A stretch of 64,000 nucleotides of DNA from Voacanga thouarsii (taxonomy: Eukaryota; Streptophyta; Magnoliopsida; Gentianales; Apocynaceae), in assembly GCA_026120185.1 (NCBI GenBank), contig JANUWF010001783.1, positions 8,613,501 to 8,677,500 on the forward strand. Direction: 5' to 3'. The position numbers and the translations under genes are program-made. The notes under the pieces are model-generated. The model was not told the DNA's origin. It did no database searches and was given only the letters and a program-made list of their open reading frames with translations. Shown here piece by piece: positions 36,388-47,271 of the stretch (position 1 is the first letter of the stretch; the number at the start of each line of letters is the position of its first letter).

Positions 36388-37034
36388 TGTTAGTTAATAG
36401 GATCGACATGCTTATGTGTCAACCAGATTAAACCTTAAGAATACGTGAAAACAGATCATACCTTTGTAGATATTGTCTTCACCAATACGATTCTTGAAGT
36501 CTTTGGCCTTCTAGCAATGCTCCAGACTCCCAAGCCTTCTTCAATGTAATCTCCCTGGATTAGAAAATTGCTAATCGTATTTTGTTTCTCTCTTTATTGA
36601 GGGTGGACTTGTACAAAAACTGAAAGAAAAAACTCTGAGAACAACAACAATGTTTTCACGTATCATGAAAATAGAGTTATATCCCAATATGTATATTAGA
36701 CTCTACCTCAAAATACGAATTCTGATAGAATAAGAAATGTATAGTTGGGTATAACTATTTTCACTTATCCTATTCCATCTCAAATACGATTTTTGGTTTC
36801 CTACAATTTTCATTAATAAATTATAAATAATTTATAATTTATTATTGCCCCATAATTAAGAGCCATCGAATGGATCTGACCGGATACAATTAGACTAAGC
36901 TTCAATAAATTATTTTGTCAATAAAAATAATTTATTAATTACGTTCTATTCCACTAAAAGAACGTAATAACACTCTTAGTTTAATCGCAATTACTGAAGT
37001 CAATAATTATATCCAATGATTGGTCGATCCAACA
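36388..37034 (-). repeat. 5' LTR of the 29.4-37.0 kb Copia
   Basis: Minus strand TGTTGGATCGACC at 37034 to CTAACA at 36388, 647 bp; its end is followed by the primer site. It is complete by comparison with the solo LTR at 27866-28511. Confidence 0.88.
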
Positions 37035-37113
37035 AATTGTAATACGTCTGCAGTTAATTTTCGTGCTTATTTGTCCAACTGAGTAAAAAGTTCGTTTCAT
37101 CAATGGTTCTCTT
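37035..37113 (+). repeat. Duplicated host intron segment between two Copia elements
   Basis: A short stretch of DUF21 intron 4 lies between the two elements. It repeats the sequence left of the first element (about 29,268-29,377): gtaatac..gtctgcag, then ctgagtaaaaagttcg, then catcaatggttctctt. It has only one copy of the 47-bp unit. Its last five bases, CTCTT (37109-37113), are the left target duplication of the second element. Confidence 0.85.
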
Positions 37114-37766
37114 TGTTGGGAAATAAACCGAAAGAGCGCAAAATACTAGGCTCCACCCAAGTCACAATTATATCCAAGATCAAAAAATATTTCCCATGTG
37201 CCAATAAAAAAAATAGGAATTAACCAAAGATACCACCTAAGTAACGCCGGCAGGTAAAAGAAAACACCAAAGTAAAAATACGAGACACCAAGATTTTTAA
37301 CGTGGAAAACCCAAGATGGGAAAAATTACGGGACCTAGTCCAGTAAAACTTCCACTATCAACAATAATGGGCAATACAAAGTCTTCTCTAGATAACACTA
37401 GAGGCACACCAATAATATATCAATATCTTTTCCCAAGGTTACAACTAAACAAGAATTGAGTTTGGAAGGATGTTACCAAAACCGAAATCTAAACCGTTAG
37501 ATTTGTAGTTCTTGTTGAGAGGATCACGTAGAACCAAATTTCGTCTCAATCGGACTCCGAATGACCATCCAAATTGAGGATCAAAGCTTGGAGAAATTCT
37601 TGCAATTTTCTTCCTTACTGTCCGCCTCTCTCTCAACGAAATTACACCAGAAAAATTGCCGTCATCTATGCTTGTTGATTTTTGTTAGGTTATTACTTTG
37701 TTTGTGGGCTTTTATTTGTTTTGTTTTATTTGTCCACCAAATGGGCTGGACATATTAAGCCCAACA
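37114..37766 (-). repeat. 3' LTR of the 37.1-42.6 kb Copia
   Basis: Minus strand TGTTGGGCTTAATATG at 37766 to CCCAACA at 37114, 653 bp, directly after the polypurine tract. Confidence 0.93.
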
Positions 37767-37781
37767 ATCTCCCCCTCCAGC

Positions 37782-39524
37782 TCATTTGGCAAATACAACC
37801 CAACCTGCTTCTTGTCTGCAAAATAAGAATTTCTCCCTAGGCAACACCTTAGTCAGCATATCAGAACCATTATCATTCGTGCACACCTTCTCAAGCATTA
37901 GTAGCTTAGAATCCAAAACTTCTCTAATCCAATGATATCTTACATCAATATGTTTGGATCGAGAGTGAAATGTAGAATACTTACACAGATGAATAGCACT
38001 CTGGCTGTCACAATGAAGATTATACTTTTCTTGTTTCAAGCCCAATTCCTGAAGAAACCTCTGCAACCAAAGAATTTCTTTACAAGCTTCAGTAGCTGCA
38101 ATAAACTTTGCTTCTGTACTAGAAAGAAACGTAGAATACTTACACAGATGAATAGCACTCTGACTGTCACCATGAAGATTATACTTTTCTTGTTTCAAGC
38201 CCAATTCCTGAAGAAACCTCTGCAACCAAAGAATTTCTTTACAAGCTTTAGTAGCTGCGATATACTCTGCTTCTGTACTAGAAAGAGCAATACATTTTTG
38301 CAACTTACTTTTCCACGATATTGCTCCCCCTGCAAAAGTCATCAAGTAACCAGATGTAGATCTTCTCTTATCAAGATCACCTCCCATGTCTGAATTAGAG
38401 TATCCATCAAGTATGATATTGCCATTTCCAAAGCATAAACATAATTTGGAAGTTCCCTTGAGATACCTGAGAATCCACTTGACTGCATTCCAATGCTCTT
38501 TACCAGGATTAGAGAGAAATTGACTAACTACTCCAACCGCATGAGCTATATTTGGTCTGGTGCAAACCATAGCATACATCAGACTACCAACTGCTGAAGC
38601 ATAAGGAACTTTCTTCATATCTTCTTTGTCTTTCTCACTTTTCGGACACTGCTCAATGTTTAACTTGAAATGGCCTGCAAGTGGAGTAGAAGCTTCCTTA
38701 GCATTGCTCATGTTGAACTTGTCAAGTACTTTCTCAATATACTTTTCTTGAGATAACCAAAGCTTTCCATTTTGCCTATCTTGAGTGATTTTCATCCCCA
38801 AAATTTATTTAGCTGGGCCCAAATATTTCATTGCAAAAGATTTGCCTAACTCATTTTTAAACCTGTCAATCTTCACGGCATCGTGACCAATAATTAACAT
38901 ATCATCCACATACAATAAGAGGATAATAAAATCGCCATCTGAGAAGTTCTTCACATATACACAATGGTCCGATGTGGTTCTGTGGTATTTTTGATCTGTC
39001 ATAAAGGAGTCAAATTTCTTATACCACTGTCTCGGTGCCTGTTTCAATCCATATAAGCTTTTCTTGAGACGACATACCAGATTCTCCTTACCACTTTCTG
39101 TAAACCCCTCCGGCTGCTCCATATAAATTTCCTCTTCTAAGTCACCATGTAGAAAGGCTATCTTCACATCAAGTTGCTCAATCTCAAGATTCAAACTTGC
39201 AGCAATTCCAAGAACAACTCGAATAGATGTCATCTTTACCACGGGAGAAAAGATTTCTTCAAAATCTATACATTTCTTTTGACTGAACCCCTTCACAACC
39301 AATCTTGCCTTGTACTTAGGTTGTGAGCTATTCTCATGAGTCTTTAACCTGCAGACCCACTTGTTCTTTAGTGTTCTCTTGCCTGTAGGCAATTTCACCA
39401 AGTCATAGGTATGATTTTCTTGTAAAGATACCATCTCCTCTTGCATAGCTTGCAACCATTCTTCTTTCTTCTCATGCTCCAAAGCTTCACTATATGATTC
39501 TGGCTCTCCTCCACCAGTCAACAA
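37782..39524 (-). pseudogene. Copia reverse transcriptase and RNase H, one stop
   Basis: Reverse transcriptase (38805-39524) holds WVCRLKTHENS, LDVKIAFLHGDLEEEIYMEQPEGF and the catalytic LLYVDDMLIIG. A single TAA at about 38802-38804 (expected CAA, Gln, as in the 12.8-kb relative) splits it from the rest. RNase H follows (37782-38801: GYSNSDMGGDLDKRRSTSGY, SSTEAEYIAA, KHIDVRYHWIREVL). Inside it a 53-residue block occurs twice in tandem, in frame. Apart from the stop and this duplication, the frame is open to the normal end. Confidence 0.92.
37972..38289 (-). repeat. In-frame 159-bp tandem duplication in RNase H
   Basis: Copies at 37972-38130 and 38131-38289 both begin gtagaatacttacacagatg. 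They encode 53 residues each (SSTEAEY.. to ..CKYSTFL and SSTEAKF.. to ..CKYSTFH). They differ at only a few bases, so the duplication is fairly young. The related element at 10.7-14.4 kb has a single copy here. Confidence 0.93.
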
Positions 39525-41922
39525 TACATATTCATTAGGATTAGACCTAGTGGAGGGTCTTCTTTCCCTAATAGATCTCCTAGGTTCATCTTATGACTGT
39601 GGCTGTGGTCCTTCTTGTTCAATCTCACCAACATCATTGTTATCCTCAGCTCCCCCTTGATTTGAATCACCTGTTTCTGGAACTGGCACATCAGAACTAG
39701 TTGGTGTAGGAACCGGATCTGAATTAGAAGGCATGTCATCAGAGAATCTTGATTTTGGTTTAGGCTTATCATGTTTTACAATATCTTCAATGGTTTGATC
39801 TTCAAGAAAAACAACATCTCTACTTCTGATCAATTTCTTCTCCGCTGGATCATACAACCTATAACCAAACTCTGCATGCGCATATCCCAAGAAAATACAC
39901 TGCTTGGATTTTACATCAAGCTTTGATCTCTCATCTTTGGGAATGTGAACAAATGCACGACAACCAAAGACTCTCAAGTGGTTGAGGGATACTTCTTTAC
40001 CTATCCATACTCTCTCGAATATCACTATCCAAAGGAACTGACGGAGAAAGATTAATCAGGTCAACTGCAGTTCTCATTGCTTCACCCCAAAAGGATTTTG
40101 ATAGCTTGGCATTGGAAAGCATACATCTGATCCGCTCAGTGATAGTTCTGTTCATCCTTTCTGCTATTCCATTCTCTTGTGGTGTTTTTGGTACTGTCTT
40201 CTCTAGCCTGATCCCATGAGACTTACAGTAGCTTTCAAATGGTCCTTTATACTCACCACCATTATTGGCTCGAACACACTTTAATTGTTTACCAGTCTCC
40301 CTTTTGACCTTGCTATGAAAGTCTTTAAACACACCCAAGACTTAGTCTTTAGACTTCAAAGTAGTACACCAGACTTTTCTAGAGAAATCATCAATAAAAG
40401 TAACAAAATAAATTGCACCACTAAGAGACCTATCTTTCATATAGCAGACATCAGTATGCACCAACTCTAATGGATTTAGCTTTCTAGATGAAGGAAGTCT
40501 TTGAAAGGCAATTCTATGTTGTTTTCCATAAATACAATCAACACATGATTCAAGAGAAGTACCTGTTACATTAGGGAGGAGTTGTCTGTGAACAAGTGTT
40601 TGAATTCCCTTCTCACTAATGTGCCCAAGTCGCCTGTGCCAAAGATCAATAGAAGAATCTTGAATTACATTCACCTCTCCTCTTCCAAACTTGGCTTGCA
40701 TAAAGTAAAGAGTATTTTGCTTACTTCCTCTGGCAACGATTAGGTTCCCTTTGCTGAGTTTCCATTTGCCTCCACCTTGAGAACTATAGTAGCCTTCATC
40801 ATCAAGCTTTCCAGTGGAAACAAGATTAAGATGAATATCAGGAACATGTCTGGCATTCCTCAAGACTAATTGACATCCGGTATCTGTATCTAAACAAATA
40901 TCACCCTTGCCAACAACTTTGCAAGAAACTTCGTTTCCCATCCTAACAAAGCCAAAGTCTCCTTCGATGTAGGTTGAGAAGAAATGTCTGTGTGGGGTAA
41001 CATGATATGAAGCACCTGAATCAATTATCCAATCACTGTCTTGACTGGTAATATTGATATGACCATAGTTGCAAAATACCAACATATCATCATCGGCTGC
41101 CACTACTGCTGTAGTATCTTCTTCGTCTCTCACCTTCCCATTACCATTTTTCTCAACAAGTTCTCGTTTCAAGACTCTACAGTGCTTCTTGTAGTGCCCT
41201 TTCTTTTTACAATGATAGCACTCAACATTTTTCAGTGACTCATGTCTGCTCTTGGATCTATCATTCCTATTATAAGGACCTCTACTCTTGCTTCTCCCCC
41301 TTCCTTCTTTCTTTTGCATAGTCAGTGCTTGGGACTCATTAAAAGTGCCTTGTTCCTTTCTCCTGATCTCCTCATCCAACATTGCCTCTTTAGCCATAGC
41401 CATGGTTAGAACACCATTTGGAGCTGAATTGCTAACGGATACCACCATTGTTTCCCAGCTATCCGGTAGTGAACCGAAAAACAAAGAAACCCGTACCTCA
41501 TCATCCAAGTTCGGCTTCAATGAAGCTGCCTGGTTTATCAACCCCTGAAAGGTACTCAAATGCTCACTCATATCAGCATCATCTTTGTATCTCAACTGAG
41601 TAATATTTCTCAAACAAGAAGATTTATTCATTCTAGTTTTTCGTTCAAACATTCGTTCAAGTTTTTCCCATAACACATCAGCTCTAGTCTCTTGAGAAAA
41701 GTGTTGAAATATACTCTGACCAATCCACTTCCTAATATTACCCACTGTTTTTCTGTGCATGCTAAACCATTTTTCATCACTCATATCAGATGGTTTACCT
41801 TTATCTCCTAGAACAGGCTCAAACAAATCTCTACAATACAAATAGTCTTCCATTCTAGGCTTCCAGTTTGAATAGTTTGATGTATTCAATTTTATCATGC
41901 GCCCACTATCTGAATCATCCAT
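39525..41922 (-). pseudogene. Copia gag, protease and integrase, lightly damaged
   Basis: Gag starts at 41922 (MDDSDSGRMIKLNTSNYSNW). A CCHC knuckle CYHCKKKGHYKKHC lies near 41,180-41,225, the protease IIDSGASYHVT near 41,000-41,030, and GAG-pre-integrase DLWHRRLGH near 40,640. The integrase zinc site SCVDC and core FIDDFSRKVWC follow. Lesions: TAA at about 40339-40341 (expected Gln), a one-base frameshift near 40,020 in the integrase, and TAA near 39,588-39,590 in the linker before reverse transcriptase. It is the best preserved polyprotein in the window. Confidence 0.92.
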
Positions 41923-41974
41923 TTTTAATTAGCACAAATTAGCCAACTGATCAACCAGGGCTCTGATACCACTT

Positions 41975-42626
41975 TATTGGGAAATAAACCCAAAGAGCGC
42001 AAAATACCAGGCTCCACCCAAGTCACAATTATATCCAAGATCAAAACTATTTCCCATGTGCCAATAAAAAAAATAGGAATTAACCAAAGATACCACTTAA
42101 GTAACGCCAGCAGGTAAAAGAAAGCACCAAAGTAAAAATATGAGACACCAAGATTTTTAACGTGGAAAACCCAAGATGGGAAAAACCACGGGACCTAGTC
42201 CAGTAAAACTTCCACTATCAATAACAATGGGCAATACAAAGTCTTCTCTAAATAACACTAGAGGCACACCAATAATATATCAATATCTTCTCCCAAAGCT
42301 ACAACTAAACAAGAATTGAGTTTGGAATGATGTTACCAAAATCGAAATCTAAACCGTTAGATTTGTAGTTCTTATTGAGAGGATCACGTAGAACCAAATT
42401 TCGTCTCAATCGGACTCCAAATGACCATCCAAATTGAGGATCAAAGCTTGAAGAAACTCTTGCAATTTTCTTCCTTGCTGTCCGCCTTTCTCTCAACGAA
42501 ATTATACCAGAAAAATTACCGTCATCTATACTTGTTGATTTTTGTTAGGTTATTACATTATTTGTGGGCTTTTATTTGTTTTGTTTTATTTGTCCACCAA
42601 ATGGGCTGGACATATTAAGTCCAACA
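41975..42626 (-). repeat. 5' LTR of the 37.1-42.6 kb Copia
   Basis: Minus strand TGTTGGACTTAATATG at 42626 to CCCAATA at 41975 (terminal CA mutated to TA), 652 bp, followed by the primer site. Confidence 0.92.
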
Positions 42627-42631
42627 CTCTT
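42627..42631. other. Right target-site duplication CTCTT
   Basis: Perfect partner of CTCTT at 37109-37113. The host sequence resumes as gatatcag, matching the uninterrupted copy at 29,368-29,374. Confidence 0.92.
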
Positions 42632-44619
42632 GATATCAGATCCTTATCAATACTTGTCCTTGCTCAGCTAGACATTTTGCTGTGAAAAGGACGTAAAGCT
42701 CTTTATCGTCGAGCTGAGTTAAAGACACTAGTTGACTTGCATGGAAATGAGGTACAGAGAGTTGATTCCTCAGTAGGGAAGCATGTTTACTGCTCATCAA
42801 GATTGCTGCTTTTCTTCTCTCTTTGTTAGTTCTAATTCCCAGAGACATTTCAATTGATCAAGAAAACATCCTCCTCTTTGGTGTTCAATTAGGCTGGGAG
42901 AGGTGGTGATTTATCATGTCGTGAGGTATCAATCATCAGAGGTGCACTTGAACTTACTGAGAAAACAGCAAGAAACGCAATGGCTCCGAAATCTGAAATT
43001 TTTCCGCTTGATATTAATGCCAACCTTGACAGGTAAGACGTAATTCTTTACTTGACAAACCGAAAGGGCCAAAAATATTGAGTCCATTTGAAGATATTTA
43101 ATGTCCTTCACTATGCAACCAGGGATATGATAAACTTGATCATTAGAATGGGGCATAGCGGAGTGCCAGTATACCAGGAACAACCAGAAAATATTGTAGG
43201 ACTTATTCTGGTAACATCTTTTGTTTCACTTCATATCTTTGGCATCCATTTCACTTGATAAACATAATATTTGCTAAGGAAATTCTGCTAATTCATCTGT
43301 TTCCATCTATGTCTGCTAATATCCTTAGATGGTAGGCTTTTTTAAGGATCTCACGTTTTGCAATGTTGCTTACCTTATTCGCTGTATTTTGCAGGTGAAG
43401 AATTTACTCACGATCAAACCAGCAGATGCAGTACTTATAAAGAACCTCACAATTCGATCAATACCTAGGTTTTTTATTAGCCAATTATGTAAAAATATGT
43501 TAGTAAGGGAAAGATCACAACAGGAAGGTCTGAAATGAAATATCAGGCTTTCCATTCCCGTTCAGAAAAAAGAAATGTGATGGTCATGCCTAATATGGAC
43601 AAAATTCTGGAAAATAGTGTCGAAAGGAGAGCACATTAAAAAACAAGAAAGTTAAGTAAAATGTGGATCGCCTACTGTCTGTTCATCTCCAAAATCTCAA
43701 TTTACAAGAAACCATGTGTCCTGGTTCACTAGGCTATGGAAGGAAAAACAGGGCAGTTGGTGATTTTCACAATAAGATGATTTTAAAACCTTAATTTCTA
43801 AGTAATTTCAGGCAGAAGAATATACGTATTTTGGAATGTTCTACTCTTTAACTGTCACTGCAATGTCTCTGATAATCTGTTTAACTAATAATCATAGCAT
43901 TAGGCATGCGTTATATGTTAATTGGACTAATATATACTTATTGATCTGTCAGGGTTCCTGAATCTATGCCTTCAGTTCAATTGCTGAATGAGTTTCAGAG
44001 AGGTCTAAGTCACATGGCTGTTGTTACTAGACAACAAACTTGCACTGGAGAACGGCCACCTACAAGACCCTGGGCTAACAGTGAGCACCATGTCCAATTT
44101 TTTCAAATAAGAAGATTCCCAATTTTCCACATTGCCTCTTTATTGCTTATATTAGACTGAAAAGGATACCCTATTTAGGGGAAGAAGTGAGATTGGATAT
44201 TTATGGTGAAAGAATTCCACATAAAGAAGCTTCAAACGATCGATGAGGATATCCAAGGTTCTGCCAGGAAATGAAAACGTTTCAAGAACGGAAAACTCAA
44301 GGAGCAGGAGATGGTCAGGAGAATCTCACCCAGAGATCTTGAATTTAAGTAATAATCCTCTTGTGAAGCTGCCTAGAGAAGAGGACATAGTCGGAATAAT
44401 AACTATGGAAGATGTCATTGAGGAGCTACTTAAAGTAAGAAATCATTCTGTTATCTACTATAAAAATTGTTCATTTCTAATAATTCTCTCAAGAACTTGT
44501 ATAATGTTGACATTTTAGTGCAGGATGACATCTATGATGAGATGGATCATCATGGATCATCTCGAACAAGTTTTCATGTCTTCTCACGAAGAATTCATGA
44601 CATTGAAGCAGCAAATTGA

Positions 44620-45378
44620 GTAAGAGAATAATTAATCTAAACTGATCATGGTAGGATAATCACGGCAAAAAAGAACAGGATTCATGTTTCTTGAACCATT
44701 TGGATGGTATTGATTGTAAAATCACAGTGTAAGCAAAGAAAATAATCAGTTGTGCTCTATCAAGATTTTTTTTTCACTGTACAATCTATATGGTTACAAA
44801 GTTTCAGAATTTTGCAAAACTTAATAAAACTAGCCTTTTCTCATTGTTACTCTTATTTTTTTGTCGAGGAACAAAATTAGATGACTTTCATTGGAATTAT
44901 GTATATTGTTTCAGGTAGTCATCAAATCCTACAGATTCAGCTAATGTTGAAAAGAGTAGGTGAAAGGAATTGATCAGATGGAAGTGCAGAGCAAAATAAC
45001 TGAACATGGAAATGGAAATATGACAATCCGTTTATGAAGTCACTATGTTTATGTTTCTCCTCAAGGAATACTTACAAGTATGACATACCAAAAGAAGATG
45101 GTTACATGAACAGGGATATTTCTTTAATCTCTTTTATTACTACTACTAGTAGCAGATCCTTAAAACCAAAACTATATCTTACATATTCTTTTGATCTCTT
45201 AATCCTACTGCAAACTGTGTGGTATGTTCTATTGTACTACTCAAAATGTGGCCCTTTAATATCATCTTGATGCCATGGAACATCTTTCATTCCCATTTGT
45301 TTTCCAAAGTCTCTTCAAAGATGAATACCGATTTTTCTTCTGAATCAGGTCAGCTTCAAATTAGTCTCCTATCACATA
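44620..45378. other. Spacer between convergent genes
   Basis: Likely 3' UTRs of the DUF21 pseudogene (plus) and the membrane-protein gene (minus). AT-rich, no ORF with a recognisable domain. Confidence 0.5.
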
Positions 45379-47271
45379 TTACAAAGGACACTGATAAGAC
45401 TGAGGGAACCATTTTAGCAGCAGAAAGCGCTTCAACTTCATGATCAAAACAAAAATTCCATAGCAGGGCATATGCATCAGCGCCACAGATGAATACCTGC
45501 AATATCCATTTCAAAAAAGGTGAAAAAGGAGATTCTGCTTTATTTGCTTGATCAGAAGAAGAATATAAATTTTATGGGGTGCCTTGATCACATTTTAGAG
45601 GCTTGGATATGATATGTACCACAATGGAGCAAAGGAAGATGATAGATCAAGAAATGGATATGGCCACCTGTATCAGAAACAATGATGTTAGAAACAAAGA
45701 AGAAGCATATAACGAGAGGAAGAAGGCTTGCCATCTTACCAGATTGAGACACAAGCATGAAGAATCCATTGAAAAATGACATAAACAATTGTCCATAGAA
45801 GGAAGTATGCAATTCGAAACCAAGGGAACCTCTGCACATGGAATTAGAACATTAGATTTAAGACATGATGAGGATCAGAAAGTGAATTCTAATGAAGCAG
45901 AGCAGCACTCACCAAGCAATTCAATGCAGTTTCACCAAGCAGAAAAACAGCATTAATGGAGTGCATATTTATAATCAGCTGCAAAAGAAGAACTTCAAAA
46001 AACTGATTTCTGAAACTAGAAACTAAATTGTAGAGTATGCATACATTTATATATCGTGCTAGCCTTCCTGAAAAGATGGGATCTATGCTGATTGGACGCA
46101 ATTATATTTGATAATGTGAATCAAAGAACTTGCAACAATGTAGGATTTTTACTTACAAAATTGAGACTATAGTCTTTAATGGCAAGGAAGGGCACAATTA
46201 TGAACCAGAAGACACAATCTGTCAATATCACAGCTCCAGCATTCATCTGAACAAGGAAAAAAAAGAGGAAACTTGTTGACATTTGGTGCCTAAAACTAAA
46301 GAAGATTTAATATCTTCATCTCAGAATGTCATCTCTTTTGTTTTAGTCTTAAAATCAAGTCATGACATAATGAAATCAGCTCTTTGTATTTTCTCTGGTC
46401 CTAGTTAATTATTAGCGAGAACAACTATAACAGAAGTTTCTTATTGGTACCTGGAAAATTATTTGAAACACATAACCCCAAAATCCAGCAACTTTGCGGT
46501 CAGGATCATGGTTTTCTCCAATAGGGCGTATCTGTTTTGCATCACCGGAGACACTAGAATTTTCTGCAGGTCTTGAGGTTCCATTGGCACCCTGCTCAGG
46601 ATCAATCCCCTCATCTTCAGTATTATCGCCACCGACTTTATTGTGATATTGGTAACATCCATACATGGACAGCACAGATCCAAGCTGCATAAAAGCAGAT
46701 ATCAATGCAAGTATCCAACTTTAGTGTCATAGACAAAAGTACCTATGGCAAAGAGATGTTCTCTACAATAAAGGCTTCATTACTTACCCCAAAATAAATG
46801 GTTATCAATGTAAATGTCCACCTGCTCATCCACCAATTCCAGTAATTAGATATGCAGTTTGCCATAGAAGGATTATCGATAATTTTGAGAGCTAATACCA
46901 ATGACTGCGAGACTGATTCGGAGAAAAGGATAAACAACTTACTGGGTATAATAATACATAATATCACCTCCATCAATCGCAACATTTAGTATCAGCATCA
47001 ACAAAAGCACAATGAAAGCAACAACTCTGTATCCAAGCAGCCAAGCTGGATGTATGCTTCTAAGGCATGGCCTCCATACTTCATCTTCATACAGGAGTCC
47101 CGGAATATATGCTCCTCTTTCTCTTTCTCTGCTTCCATCTTGTGCTTTGCGCCGATATTCATACTTTGAAATAAGAAGTGATGCAAAAACAAGCGTGATT
47201 AGAAGCCAAAGGGTACAAAGAAACACCCTCCAGTTAAGCCAGTAACTTGAGGTTGTTGTATTCCCAGTCAT
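45379..47271 (-). CDS. Multi-pass membrane protein, plant family of unknown function
   Basis: Eight exons on the minus strand: 46943-47271, 46788-46821, 46451-46684, 46157-46246, 45913-45978, 45740-45831, 45620-45667 and 45379-45496. All GT..AG junctions keep frame, giving 336 residues plus TAA. It contains TSSYWLNWRVFLC near the N-terminus, IHPAWLLGYRVVAF, the mini-exon QWTFTLITIYFG, a hydrophilic loop of about 45 residues (exon 3), WFIIVPFL, NAVFLLGETALNCL, WILHACVSIWWPYPFLD and a KWFPQSYQCPL end. Six or more hydrophobic segments are visible. I recognise the family as that of Arabidopsis At1g10660-like proteins, function unknown; a distant likeness to rolling-stone proteins is only possible. 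An upstream ATG at 47316 is in frame, but TTTTTAACAG just after it looks like an acceptor, so the later Met is preferred. Confidence 0.86.

Larger units (their letters stand above)
29378..37034 (-). mobile_element. Copia retrotransposon, nearly complete (7.66 kb)
   Basis: A minus-strand Copia with a 3' LTR at 29378-30013 and a 5' LTR at 36388-37034. It has a primer site at about 36371-36385 (TGGTATCAGAGTCAGG) and a purine-rich tract (gacggggataatt) next to the 3' LTR. Order of parts from the 5' LTR: leader, gag, protease, integrase, reverse transcriptase, RNase H. No matching 5-bp target duplication is found; instead about 90 bp of host intron is repeated on the two sides. It lies in intron 4 of the DUF21 gene, antisense to it. 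Confidence 0.88.
37114..42626 (-). mobile_element. Complete Copia retrotransposon with target duplication (5.5 kb)
   Basis: LTRs at 37114-37766 and 41975-42626 differ at roughly thirty positions by eye (about 95% identity). The target duplication CTCTT is perfect (37109-37113 and 42627-42631). A primer site (GTGGTATCAGAGC on minus, about 41,961-41,974) and a polypurine tract (ggagggggaga) are both in place. All Copia domains are present in order. It is inserted antisense in intron 4 of the DUF21 gene, inside the duplicated intron piece right of the older Copia. Confidence 0.95.
27161..44619 (+). pseudogene. DUF21 and CBS-domain (CNNM-like) gene, disrupted
   Basis: Eleven exon-like blocks match plant DUF21-CBS proteins (CNNM/CorC family, membrane proteins tied to Mg2+ and other divalent-cation handling). 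They are 27161-27365 (or 27369), 27783-27846, 28599-28682, 29087-29200, 42668-42751, 42893-43032, 43123-43210, 43395-43468, 43953-44080, 44179-about 44435 and 44524-44619. Exon 1 carries FAGLMSGLTLGYMS; exon 4 IIPHSICPRF; exons 6-8 the first CBS region (RMGHSGVPVY; VKNLLTIKPAD); exon 10 the second (DIVGIITMEDVIEELL). Junction phases agree from exon 3 to exon 9. Damage: a TGA in exon 5 (42683-42685) where a Gly is usual, and a frameshift near 44,225 in exon 10. The exon 1/2 join is in frame only with the weak donor at 27369. A 13-kb element block fills intron 4. It could still be spliced, but a full-length product is unlikely. Confidence 0.82.

Noticed and set aside
37035..37113. Ordinary 5-bp target duplication for the 29.4-kb Copia
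   Set aside because: The bases flanking 29378 and 37034 (ATATC and AATTG) do not match; only the longer host duplication relates the two sides.
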